Of a stretch of 19,609 nucleotides of DNA, positions 6,561 to 13,965 are shown in pieces; position 1 is the first letter of the stretch; every line of letters begins with the position of its first letter. The stretch is from contig CAZLNV010000015.1 of assembly GCA_964561095.1 (NCBI GenBank), positions 1 to 19,609 on the forward strand. The letters run 5' to 3'. The notes below the pieces were generated by a model, which had not been told where the DNA came from, ran no database searches, and saw only the letters and a program-made list of their open reading frames with translations. This stretch comes from CAZLNV01 sp964561095. GTDB taxonomy: Bacteria; Bacillota_I; Bacilli_A; RF39; UBA660. The translations under genes were made by a program, and so were the position numbers.

Positions 6561-7391
6561 TCAATCATTTGATAAATGTTTTGTAATTGTATTTATTTTT
6601 AATCCTCTACTTCTTATATAATTAATTATTACTCCTATTTCATTTTTCAATATTACACTCTCATCTAAAATAATGAAATCTCCTTTAGCTACATTATTTT
6701 TTATATTTGATAAATAGGAAGAAGTGATAACTTTATCTGTCTTAATTGTATTTATATTGTTTTTATAACAATAATTTTTTAAATTATTATCACTTTCACA
6801 TACGCAAAATATTTCTAAAGATGTACTAATGGTATTTAATTCTTTAATAAATTGTTTTAAATCTTCTTCACTACTTCCTTTGTACAAGATGTCATACCCA
6901 TTATTTATTAATTCTTTTATATATTCTTTATTATTTTTTAAGTAGTTATAGTCAATCATCAAACTCAATTTAATATTTTTTGTCTCACTTATTTTAACAA
7001 TATTTTCAATGTTTTTATTGTTTTTTACATTAATAATTAAACTAACAGAGTTTTTTATTTCATTGCCTCTTATAATATAATCATCTTTATTATTATTTTT
7101 ACTTACTACACAAGGATTTTCTTTATATTCAAGTAAGCTTTCATCAAATCCAATTCCTTTCATTTCACTGTAACTTAATTCTGTGTTAACAACTATTCCG
7201 CTTACTCCCAAAACTACTCCATCTGCAGTAATATATCCTTCCTTACACTTTGTATCATACCTTTTAGCATATTCTTTAATACTTTTCATAACTTCATCTT
7301 CATTATTCATAAATTTTGCTACTTTATCAGTATAATAAAAACTGAAACACATTAAAACAAAAATTCCCACATAACTGAATATTTTTTTCAT
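6561..7391 (-). CDS. Secreted or anchored NodB-like protein, probably catalytically inactive
   Basis: 276 residues. An N-terminal hydrophobic segment (about 5-21) acts as signal anchor. Residues ~23-108 are a short helical and Gly-rich part (GVVLGVSGIVVNTELSYSEMKGIGF). From ~110 to the end the pattern of a NodB polysaccharide deacetylase barrel can be followed: NSVSLIINV in place of the first strand with TFDDG, KNIKLSLMIDYNYL in place of VKATFFV, INNGYDI in place of the GHEIGNH box, and GDFIILDESVILKNEIGVIINYIRSRGLKINTITKHL matching the C-terminal LLHD...LPxIIxxLKxxGYxFVTVSEL. The metal-binding Asp and His residues are missing in each box. A fold-only assignment, by pattern. Promoter: TATAAT (7409-7414) with TTGAAA 19 bp upstream; SD AGGTGAT before the ATG. 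Confidence 0.7.
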   Translation of the reverse strand: MKKIFSYVGIFVLMCFSFYYTDKVAKFMNNEDEVMKSIKEYAKRYDTKCKEGYITADGVVLGVSGIVVNTELSYSEMKGIGFDESLLEYKENPCVVSKNNNKDDYIIRGNEIKNSVSLIINVKNNKNIENIVKISETKNIKLSLMIDYNYLKNNKEYIKELINNGYDILYKGSSEEDLKQFIKELNTISTSLEIFCVCESDNNLKNYCYKNNINTIKTDKVITSSYLSNIKNNVAKGDFIILDESVILKNEIGVIINYIRSRGLKINTITKHLSND

Positions 7392-7437
7392 ATAGTATCA
7401 CCTAAAAAATTATATGATAAGTAATATTTTTTATTTC

Positions 7438-7464
7438 AAAATAAAAGAGTATTATCTACTCTTT
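7438..7464 (-). terminator. Terminator of the serS operon
   Basis: Minus-strand 8-bp stem AAAGAGTA/TACTCTTT with loop GATAA, then TTATTTTG. The TAG stop of the 79-residue gene is inside the stem. Confidence 0.82.
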
Positions 7465-7691
7465 CCCAAACTTTCTAAGGTCTCATTGTATCCTTTCATA
7501 AAAGATACTTCGTTATTAAGTCCCATATGTTCAACTTCTTCATACGGCACTCCTTCATTAGCACATTCTACACCTCGATAATAAAGTTCTACATCCATTA
7601 TAGCTTTCTTTTCTTTTTTGTTAAATTCTTGAATTGCTTTTAAATTTTCTTCAAAAAGCTCCTGCTTTTTAATTTCATCTGCTTCTTTCAT
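7452..7691 (-). CDS. Small helical protein coupled to serS
   Basis: I do not recognise this 79-residue acidic protein. It has no signal or membrane segment. Residues 1-36 are a charged helix (EIKKQELFEENLKAIQEF), then ELYYRGVECANEGVPYEEVEHMG with a single Cys43, and a final helix. It begins two bases after the serS stop and its AGGAGGT site is made by the last two Gly codons of serS plus the stop, so translation is coupled, and a terminator immediately follows. Codon use is like serS. Constant co-expression with seryl-tRNA synthetase is seen here; whether it works with it is unknown. Confidence 0.8.
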   Translation of the reverse strand: MKEADEIKKQELFEENLKAIQEFNKKEKKAIMDVELYYRGVECANEGVPYEEVEHMGLNNEVSFMKGYNETLESLGKSR

Positions 7692-7693
7692 TA

Positions 7694-8974
7694 CTAACCT
7701 CCTATTATTTTTTTATTGCCCATATAAGGCATTAATACTTCTGGAACATTTACGCTTCCATCCTTGTTATAATTGTTTTCTATTAAAGCTATTAGCATAC
7801 GAGGTGGCGCTACTACTGTATTATTTAAAGTATGGGGATAAAATTTTCCATCTTCACCATTAACTCTAATCCCAAGTCTTCTAGATTGAGCATCACCTAA
7901 GTTTGAACAGCTTCCTACTTCAAAAAATTTCTTTTGCCTTGGACTCCATGCTTCTACATCTAAACTTTTAACTTTTAAATCCGCTAAATCTCCACTGCAA
8001 CATTCTAATTCTCTTACAGGAATATTTAAACTTCTAAAAAATTCTATAGTATAGTCTTTCATTTTATTAAACCAATCCATTGATTCACTTGGTTTACATA
8101 AAACTATCATTTCTTGTTTTTCAAATTGATGAATTCTATATATTCCTCTTTCTTCTATACCATGAGCACCTTTTTCTTTTCTAAAACATGGGCTATAACT
8201 TGTTAATGTTATCGGTAACTCATTTTCTTTTAATATAGTATCCTTATATTTACCAATCATAGAATGTTCAGAAGTACCTATTAAATATAAATCTTCACCT
8301 TCTATTTTATACATCATATTATCCATTTCTTCAAAACTCATAACACTTTCAACGACATCCTCGTGAATCATAAATGGTGGAATTACATAAGTAAATCCTT
8401 TATCTATCATAAAGTCTCTAGCATAAGTGGTAACCGCTGAATGAAGTCTAGCAATATCACCGGTTAAATAATAAAAACCATTGCCTGCTACTCTTCTAGC
8501 GCTATCCAAATCAATTCCATTAAGACCTTCTAATATATCAGTATGGTATGGTATTTCATAATCATATGAAGTTAAATCACCATATACCTTTACTTCAACA
8601 TTTTCACTATCATCTTTTCCTAAAGGTACACTATCATCAATTATATTAGGTATTTTATACATAATAGATTTAATTGTTTTATAAAGTTCTGATTCATTTT
8701 CTTCCAAAGAAATTAATTTATCATTAAGTTCATTAACCTTATTTTTAATTGCTTGTGCTTCATCTTTTTTTCCTTCTCTCATAAAAGAACCAATCGAATC
8801 ACTTAATCTGTTTTTTTCACTACGAATATTATCAGCCTCGGTTTTAATAAGTCTATATTTTTTATCTAATTCATAAACTTCATCAACTAAAGGAAGCTTT
8901 TTATCTTGAAATTTTTTCTTAATATTTTCTTTAACTGCTTCTTTGTTTTCTCTTATCATATTAATATCTATCAT
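7694..8974 (-). CDS. serS: Seryl-tRNA synthetase
   Basis: Class II synthetase charging tRNA-Ser (and tRNA-Sec where present). 426 residues, full length. N-terminal long antiparallel coiled coil (about 27-105) that grips the tRNA variable arm, then the catalytic core: GTSEHSM (233-239), motif 2 SPCFRKEKGAHG...ERGIYRIHQFEKQE (261-288), the SCSNLGDAQSRRLGIR block (355-370), and motif 3 NNTVVAPPRMLIALIENN (384-401) with the ATP-binding Arg392. The wording of these blocks (TSEHSM, CSGDLADLKVKS, GDAQSRRL, APPRML) reads to me like the archaeal-style branch rather than B. subtilis SerS (TAEVP, FQARR, VGRT). SD AGGAGG; own promoter in the 48-base gap after aspS. Confidence 0.97.
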   Translation of the reverse strand: MIDINMIRENKEAVKENIKKKFQDKKLPLVDEVYELDKKYRLIKTEADNIRSEKNRLSDSIGSFMREGKKDEAQAIKNKVNELNDKLISLEENESELYKTIKSIMYKIPNIIDDSVPLGKDDSENVEVKVYGDLTSYDYEIPYHTDILEGLNGIDLDSARRVAGNGFYYLTGDIARLHSAVTTYARDFMIDKGFTYVIPPFMIHEDVVESVMSFEEMDNMMYKIEGEDLYLIGTSEHSMIGKYKDTILKENELPITLTSYSPCFRKEKGAHGIEERGIYRIHQFEKQEMIVLCKPSESMDWFNKMKDYTIEFFRSLNIPVRELECCSGDLADLKVKSLDVEAWSPRQKKFFEVGSCSNLGDAQSRRLGIRVNGEDGKFYPHTLNNTVVAPPRMLIALIENNYNKDGSVNVPEVLMPYMGNKKIIGG

Positions 8975-8990
8975 ATATCCTCCTATAATT

Positions 8991-9019
8991 ATTATATAAT
9001 TTTTAAATCATCTAAGCAA
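8991..9019 (-). promoter_or_regulatory. Promoter of serS
   Basis: Minus-strand TTGCTT (9014-9019) and TATAAT (8991-8996) spaced 17 bp, directly after the aspS stop. Only ~17 bases lie between the -10 and the serS ATG, giving a very short leader. No T-box precedes serS. Confidence 0.65.
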
Positions 9020-9022
9020 TAT

Positions 9023-10336
9023 TTATGGTGTTATTCTATTTGGACCCCTAAATAAGAACATTCCTTCTTTAATTGTAGGTATTCCTAATAATAGCATTGT
9101 AAGTCTATCAACTCCAATTGCAAATCCTCCATGTGGTGGACAACCATATTTAAAGAAATCTAAATAAAATTTTACATCTTCTCCAAGCCCTTTTTCATCT
9201 GCCTGAGCTTTTAAAATTTCATATCTATGTTCCCTTTGAGCACCAGTAGTGATTTCTGTTCCTCTCCAAATAAGATCAAATCCTTCAGGAACTCCATTTT
9301 TTCTCATGTGATAAAATGCTCTTTTTGCTGCACTATAACCTGTTATAAATAAAAATTCACTACCATACTTTTCCGTTGCAAACTTACTAGCTAATTTTTC
9401 TCCTTCAGCATTCATATCTCCAGCATCTTCGCTAGGTATTTGATAATTATATCTGGTTTCTAATTCTTTATATAAGTCATGCAAATCTATTTTAGGAAAA
9501 GATGTTTTAGGAACTACTACTTCAGTTCCAAATACTTCTTTTATTATATCTCCATATTTATCTTTTACAAATCCTAAAGCATAAGTTAATAAATTAGCTT
9601 CCATTTCCATAACATCTTCATATGAGTTAATATAACTCATTTCTAAATCAAATGAAGTAAACTCTGTAGCATGTCTACTTGTATATGATTTTTCGGCTCT
9701 AAAAACTGGTCCAACTTCAAATATTCTGTCCATTCCTGATGACATTGCCATTTGCTTATAAAATTGAGGAGATTGAGCTAAATATGCAGTTCTATCATAA
9801 TATTTAAGTTCAAATACATTCGCCCCACTTTCAGATGCAGCGGCTATTACTTTAGGTGTGTGTATTTCAATAAAATTATTCTTATATAGATAATCCCTCA
9901 TTCCTTCGACTAAACAACTTTGAATCTGAAATATTAACATATTTTTTTCATTTCTTAAATCCAAAAATCTATTATCAAGTCTTGTATCTAAAGAGGCAGA
10001 TTCACTATCTTTAAAATTAATTGGCAACTCTTCTAAACATTTGCTAGTTATCTCTAACCCACTAGGTATTAATTCCATTCCATTTAATTTTACTTTTTCG
10101 TTTTCTAATAATTTACCTTTAACTTTAATAGTAGATTCGCAAGTCAAAGAATCAACTATTTCATTAAGATTCTTATTTTCTTCATTTTTTTCAATAGTAA
10201 TTTGAACTTTACCAGTATTATCTCTAAGCACAATAAATTGTACCCATTGTAAATTTCTTACATTATCTACAAAGCCCTGCAATTCTATTTCCTTATTAAA
10301 ATATTCCTTTAAATTTTTTAAATAAATTCTCTCCAT
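9023..10336 (-). CDS. aspS: Aspartyl-tRNA synthetase, archaeal-type
   Basis: Class IIb synthetase that charges tRNA-Asp, possibly also tRNA-Asn. 437 residues: an N-terminal OB-fold anticodon-binding domain (about 15-100), then the class II core with SGANVFELKYY (170-180), AYLAQSPQFYKQM (184-196), motif 2 VFRAEKSYTSRHATEF (211-226) and motif 3 GGFAIGVDRLTMLLLGIP (403-420), ending RGPNRITP. It lacks the ~120-residue GAD insertion of normal bacterial AspRS (near 590 residues), so it belongs to the archaeal/eukaryal-type group. The RxTP end and FRAE motif separate it from AsnRS. Whether it is discriminating cannot be told here; it would need the presence or absence of gatCAB and asnS elsewhere. 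Controlled by a T-box leader; SD AAAGGAG. Confidence 0.93.
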   Translation of the reverse strand: MERIYLKNLKEYFNKEIELQGFVDNVRNLQWVQFIVLRDNTGKVQITIEKNEENKNLNEIVDSLTCESTIKVKGKLLENEKVKLNGMELIPSGLEITSKCLEELPINFKDSESASLDTRLDNRFLDLRNEKNMLIFQIQSCLVEGMRDYLYKNNFIEIHTPKVIAAASESGANVFELKYYDRTAYLAQSPQFYKQMAMSSGMDRIFEVGPVFRAEKSYTSRHATEFTSFDLEMSYINSYEDVMEMEANLLTYALGFVKDKYGDIIKEVFGTEVVVPKTSFPKIDLHDLYKELETRYNYQIPSEDAGDMNAEGEKLASKFATEKYGSEFLFITGYSAAKRAFYHMRKNGVPEGFDLIWRGTEITTGAQREHRYEILKAQADEKGLGEDVKFYLDFFKYGCPPHGGFAIGVDRLTMLLLGIPTIKEGMFLFRGPNRITP

Positions 10337-10493
10337 AATTTCTCCTTTTAAAACAAAAAAAATCTAATTGTAAGGACGATTTACCGCGGTGCCACCTCAC
10401 TTCATAGATTTCTATGCTCTTTAATATGTCTTTAAAGCAGACTTACTATTTACTTTCATATCTCTTTGTCACTTAAGAGAAGTAAATCACTTA
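10337..10493 (-). promoter_or_regulatory. Short T-box riboswitch leader of aspS
   Basis: A leader of about 155 nt whose minus strand carries the T-box sequence GAGGTGGCACCGCGG (10384-10398). Antiterminator: GTGAGG pairs with CCTTAC, leaving the TGGC bulge for the tRNA acceptor end. A longer pairing AAATCTA/TAGATTT followed by eight T (10355-10362) gives the terminator. AAATCTA can instead join a local hairpin CATAG/CTATG. Stem I is unusually short: ATTTACTT/AAGTAAAT, then CTCTT/AAGAG with an 8-base loop containing GAC (10468-10470). A GAT also lies at the internal-loop edge; both are Asp codons. Uncharged tRNA-Asp would promote aspS transcription. Confidence 0.9.
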
Positions 10494-10499
10494 TATAAA

Positions 10500-10527
10500 A
10501 TTATACCTTTTTATTTGATTTTGTCAA
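10500..10527 (-). promoter_or_regulatory. Promoter of the aspS T-box transcript
   Basis: Minus-strand TTGACA (10522-10527) and TATAAT (10500-10505) spaced 16 bp. Near-consensus, placing the start at about 10493, directly before stem I of the T-box. Confidence 0.85.
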
Positions 10528-10557
10528 TGATTAGATGTCTTCTTATTACTTCTTCAA

Positions 10558-10749
10558 TTGACTTATTTTGGTAAATTACTAAAAGATACTCAAAATCAAA
10601 CAAATAATAAACAAACTGCTACAGTTACTACACCAGCTTCTAGTTTAAGGGGTCAAAGATTAAATGCAGATTTAGTTCAAACTAATGTCCATTCAAATTT
10701 ACCTCCCACTCCTGGAACCATTTTAAGCAAAAAACACATTAATTTTTAA
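10558..10749 (+). CDS. Doubtful small ORF or gene remnant between aspS leader and phosphoketolase
   Basis: A plus-strand frame open from 10531 to the TAA at 10747-10749. It contains no ATG; the only start is TTG at 10558, with no ribosome binding site. From there it would encode 63 residues, rich in Thr, Asn and Gln, with TPASSLRGQRLNADLVQ and NLPPTPGTI, no membrane segment and no recognised family. It ends exactly in a strong U-tailed hairpin that would serve as its terminator. No clear plus-strand promoter was found. Composition looks protein-like, and this 237-base stretch has no other explanation, so it may be a remnant of a longer gene or a real gene with an odd start. Confidence 0.3.
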   Translation: MTYFGKLLKDTQNQTNNKQTATVTTPASSLRGQRLNADLVQTNVHSNLPPTPGTILSKKHINF

Positions 10750-10765
10750 AAATTAATGTGTTTTT
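10730..10765. terminator. Bidirectional terminator, perfect 36-bp palindrome
   Basis: Two perfect 18-base arms (AAAAACACATTAATTTTT and its complement) meet without spacer, giving a ~16-bp stem with A/U-rich ends. It overlaps the phosphoketolase stop (10764-10766) and the end of the plus-strand frame. It works in both directions, as T runs lie on both sides. Confidence 0.88.
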
Positions 10766-13082
10766 ATTTATTCCATTTCCAATTAGTGACTTCATCTATA
10801 TCTCGCCCATATTCTTTTATAAAATCATTGTGTTTTTCAAGCTTTTCTAAACACCAATTTTTCACCTCATCACTACCACTTATATCTACATAATCAAGGA
10901 CCGATAATACTAAGTTAAACCTATCTATTTTGTTTTGAACTCTCATATCAAATGGAGTTGTTATTGTTCCTTCTTCATTATATCCTCTTACATGTATCAT
11001 ATTATGATTATCTCTTTTATAAGTTAGTTGATGAATAAGTGATGGATACCCATGAAAATTAAATATTACAGGTACATCACTTGGAAATAATTTATTATAT
11101 TCTTCATCCGTTAGTCCGTGAGGATGATCTTTATTTGATTCAAGTTTAAATAAATCAACTAGATTTATTACTCTTACTTTTAAACTTGAAAGTTTTTCAT
11201 TTAGTATCGAAGTTGCGGCTAAAACCTCTAAAGTAGGTGTATCTCCAGCACATGCAAGAATTATATCTGGATTTTCTTCATTACTTGCCCACTTAAATAT
11301 ATCTATTCCTTTAGTACAATGCGCTATTGCTTCATTCATAGTAAGCCATTCTGGTCTTTCATGTTTAGATGCCACGATTACATTAATATAATCTTTAGTT
11401 TTAGTTATATGATCAAAGCAAGATAATAATGTATTTGTATCAAATGGTAAATATATTCTAACTATATTGGCTTTTTTAGTAACAAGATGATTTAAAAATC
11501 CCGGATCTTGATGAGTAAAACCATTATGATCTTGCTGCCAGCAATGTGATGTTAAAATATAGTTTAATGATGATATTGGCTCTCTCCAAGGTAATTCTTT
11601 AGTGACTTTTAACCATTTGGCGTGTTGAGAAGTCATTGAGTCAACTATTCTTATAAATGCTTCATAGCTATGAAACATGCCATGTCTACCTGTTAATAAA
11701 TAACCTTCTAGCATACCTTCACACATATGTTCTGAAAGCATCCCGTCCATTACTCTGCCTGTTTTTGACATCAATTCGTCATTACCAAAAACTCTTGTAT
11801 CCCATTTTCTTTTAGTAATTTCAAATACTTGATTTAATTTGTTTGACAAAGCTTCATCAGGTCCAAATATAGTATAATTATTTGGATTTAATTTAATTAA
11901 TTCTTTAATATATCCACCCAAATTATACATTGAGCTTGAATTAATTGTTCCTTTTCCATCTAATTTTAATTCAAATTGATCTAATGCTGGTGCAATTATC
12001 TCTTTTAACAATTTACCACCGTTACTAATGGGATTCATTCCCATTCTTTTGTCACCAGTTGGTAACATATCTTTTATTTCTTTTATTAAAGTGCCATTTT
12101 CATCAAACAATTCTTCTGGATGATAACTCTTAAGCCAAGATTCTATAGTTTCAATATCATCTGGTCCAACAGGCACTTGATGTGACCTAAAACTATTTTC
12201 CACTATTTTTCCATCTACTTCTTTGGGGCCGGTCCAACCTTTAGGTGTTCTTAAAACTATCATTGGCCAGGCATTAACTTTTCCTGTTTTTTTAATAGTC
12301 ATTATATCAGCTACTATATTATCCATAGTATTAGCCATTTTTCTCATCATTGAAGCAACTTCTCTGCCCTCAACAAAATAAGGTTTATAATTAAGTGAGG
12401 TAAAATACATTTTTAATTCTTCGTCACTCATTCTTCCCATAATAGTTGGGTTAGCTATTTTATATCCATTCAAATGTAATATTGGTAAAACCGTTCCATC
12501 TGTTTTTGGATTAATAAATTTATTACATTGCCAAGAAGTTGCAAGAGCCCCGGTTTCTGCTTCTCCATCTCCTACTACGCAAGCAACTATTAAATCTTTG
12601 TTATCAAGTACTGCGCCATATGAATGAGCAAGCGAATATCCTAATTCTCCGCCTTCATTAATACTGCCTGGAGTTTCTGGAGCAACATGTGAAGAAACTC
12701 CTCCCGGAAAGCTGAATTGCTTAAATAGTTTTTTCATTCCTATCTCATCTTCGGTAATATCGGGATATATTTCAGTATAACTTCCATCTAAATAATCATT
12801 TGAAATCATTGCATTTCCACCATGTCCCGGACCAGAAACATATATCATATTTAAATTATATTTTTTAATAATTCGATTTAAATTTGTATATATAAAATTT
12901 TGACCAGGTACTGTTCCCCAATGCCCAACAATTTTATATTTTATATCATTTTCGGTTAGTTTTCTTTTTAACAAAGCATTGTCTTTTAAATAAAGTTGAC
13001 CTACCGATAAATAATTAGAGGCTCTAAAATACATAATTAGTTTTTTAATTTCTTCATCACTAATTTTAGCTTTTTTAAACAT
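10764..13082 (-). CDS. xfp: Xylulose-5-phosphate/fructose-6-phosphate phosphoketolase
   Basis: Thiamine-diphosphate enzyme splitting xylulose 5-phosphate (and often fructose 6-phosphate) with phosphate to acetyl phosphate plus glyceraldehyde 3-phosphate or erythrose 4-phosphate; the key step of the phosphoketolase pathway in the cytoplasm. 772 residues, normal for the family (~790). Visible motifs: GHWGTVPGQNF (53-63), YVSGPGHGG (81-89), PGGVSSHVAPETPGSINEGGELGYSL (126-151), the ThDP/Mg site GDGEAETG (171-178) and LHLNGYKIANPT (202-213); in the second half EHMCEGMLEGYLLTGRHG and SHCWQQDHNGFTHQDPG. No break. AAGGAG precedes the ATG. It stands alone, with a probable -10 TATAAT at 13109-13114 lacking a good -35, and a strong terminator. 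Substrate choice (X5P only or dual) cannot be read. Confidence 0.97.
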   Translation of the reverse strand: MFKKAKISDEEIKKLIMYFRASNYLSVGQLYLKDNALLKRKLTENDIKYKIVGHWGTVPGQNFIYTNLNRIIKKYNLNMIYVSGPGHGGNAMISNDYLDGSYTEIYPDITEDEIGMKKLFKQFSFPGGVSSHVAPETPGSINEGGELGYSLAHSYGAVLDNKDLIVACVVGDGEAETGALATSWQCNKFINPKTDGTVLPILHLNGYKIANPTIMGRMSDEELKMYFTSLNYKPYFVEGREVASMMRKMANTMDNIVADIMTIKKTGKVNAWPMIVLRTPKGWTGPKEVDGKIVENSFRSHQVPVGPDDIETIESWLKSYHPEELFDENGTLIKEIKDMLPTGDKRMGMNPISNGGKLLKEIIAPALDQFELKLDGKGTINSSSMYNLGGYIKELIKLNPNNYTIFGPDEALSNKLNQVFEITKRKWDTRVFGNDELMSKTGRVMDGMLSEHMCEGMLEGYLLTGRHGMFHSYEAFIRIVDSMTSQHAKWLKVTKELPWREPISSLNYILTSHCWQQDHNGFTHQDPGFLNHLVTKKANIVRIYLPFDTNTLLSCFDHITKTKDYINVIVASKHERPEWLTMNEAIAHCTKGIDIFKWASNEENPDIILACAGDTPTLEVLAATSILNEKLSSLKVRVINLVDLFKLESNKDHPHGLTDEEYNKLFPSDVPVIFNFHGYPSLIHQLTYKRDNHNMIHVRGYNEEGTITTPFDMRVQNKIDRFNLVLSVLDYVDISGSDEVKNWCLEKLEKHNDFIKEYGRDIDEVTNWKWNK

Positions 13083-13169
13083 AACCTACTCCTTTTTATT
13101 ATAATAATATTATACAAAATTTTTCTTTAAATTAAAAGAACAAAGTTTAAACCTATACATTCTTATTTC

Positions 13170-13198
13170 TTGACAATAGAAATTTAAAATTATATAAT
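13170..13198 (+). promoter_or_regulatory. Consensus promoter of the plus-strand helical-protein gene
   Basis: TTGACA (13170-13175) and TATAAT (13193-13198) with 17 bp spacing: a perfect sigma-A consensus. Start near 13205, ~18 bases ahead of the start codon. It is divergent from the phosphoketolase promoter. Confidence 0.9.
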
Positions 13199-13222
13199 AC
13201 AGATGAAAGATAGGTGTTTAAT

Positions 13223-13903
13223 TTGAATAAGGAAATAGCTGAATTAATAAAGATTGTTATAGAAAGTCCAACTATGTCAGATGAAGACAAAAAACAATTT
13301 ATGGAAAAACTAAGCAATTGGGAAGCAAAAACATTAGTATTTTTAAATTTAAAAAATATTACTGATCAAGATAGAATCAAATTTTTAGAGAATGTTGAAA
13401 AAGCATATGCAGCTCATGGTTTTGCAAATATTGCATATATTAGAAGCAATATCGTTAAAGCAATGCAATCTGACACACTTAAAAAACACTATATTGAAAA
13501 AAAAGAAAAGGGTACAGATGATAAAGAATACAATTATTTATATGAACAAGACAAAGTTGATATTCTTACTACTTTTAAAACGGATGAGGAAAAAGTAAAA
13601 TTTTTAGAGGGCGGCGGAATTATCAGATATGTTATGCCAAGGAATATAGTAAACTTGATAAATAGTATGTCTTGTTCTTTAGAAGAAAAAATAGAATATG
13701 TAGCAAAATTAGATTTGGGTCAATTAGCTATCGAAGAATATGTATTTACATTACCAGAAGATAAACAAGAATTTGCAAGAGACATATTATATGGTAAAAG
13801 TAATAGAAAACTTGTACCCGAAGTATCAAATGATACAACAGGATTATATTTTGTAGATCCAGACCTTAAATTTGAAGACTTTGAACAAAATTTTCATAGA
13901 TAA
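13223..13903 (+). CDS. Unknown helical-repeat protein
   Basis: I do not recognise this protein. I prefer the TTG at 13223 (AGGTG six bases upstream; 226 residues) over the GTG at 13214, which itself forms part of that site. No ATG start is available. It is soluble, Lys/Glu-rich, without signal or membrane segment. Three similar helical turns can be lined up: NITDQDRIKFLENV, FKTDEEKVKFLEGG and SCSLEEKIEYVAKL, suggesting an all-alpha repeat of ~40-60 residues, loosely TPR- or HEAT-like. The C-terminal 40 residues (LVPEVSNDTTGLYFVDPDLKFEDFEQNF) are different and extended. It is the only clear plus-strand gene, expressed alone from a perfect promoter and closed by a terminator, so expression is likely strong. 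Confidence 0.85.
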   Translation: MNKEIAELIKIVIESPTMSDEDKKQFMEKLSNWEAKTLVFLNLKNITDQDRIKFLENVEKAYAAHGFANIAYIRSNIVKAMQSDTLKKHYIEKKEKGTDDKEYNYLYEQDKVDILTTFKTDEEKVKFLEGGGIIRYVMPRNIVNLINSMSCSLEEKIEYVAKLDLGQLAIEEYVFTLPEDKQEFARDILYGKSNRKLVPEVSNDTTGLYFVDPDLKFEDFEQNFHR

Positions 13904-13909
13904 TATAAG

Positions 13910-13935
13910 TCACTAATAATTTTAGTGATTTTTTT
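13910..13935 (+). terminator. Terminator of the helical-protein gene
   Basis: Stem TCACTAA/TTAGTGA with a 5-base loop followed by seven T, 6 bases after the stop codon. Confidence 0.88.
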
Positions 13936-13942
13936 ATGTCAC

Positions 13943-13965
13943 AAAAAAAGAGCTTATGCTCTTTT
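13943..13965 (-). terminator. Terminator of the ABC transporter operon
   Basis: Minus-strand stem AAAAGAGC/GCTCTTTT with a 4-base loop and T run, overlapping the stop codon of the 813-residue protein. Lies back-to-back with the plus-strand terminator. Confidence 0.9.

Noticed and set aside
9023..10336. Asparaginyl-tRNA synthetase as identity of this gene
   Set aside because: The end reads RGPNRITP and motif blocks match AspRS; the T-box leader also shows Asp codons, not AAC.
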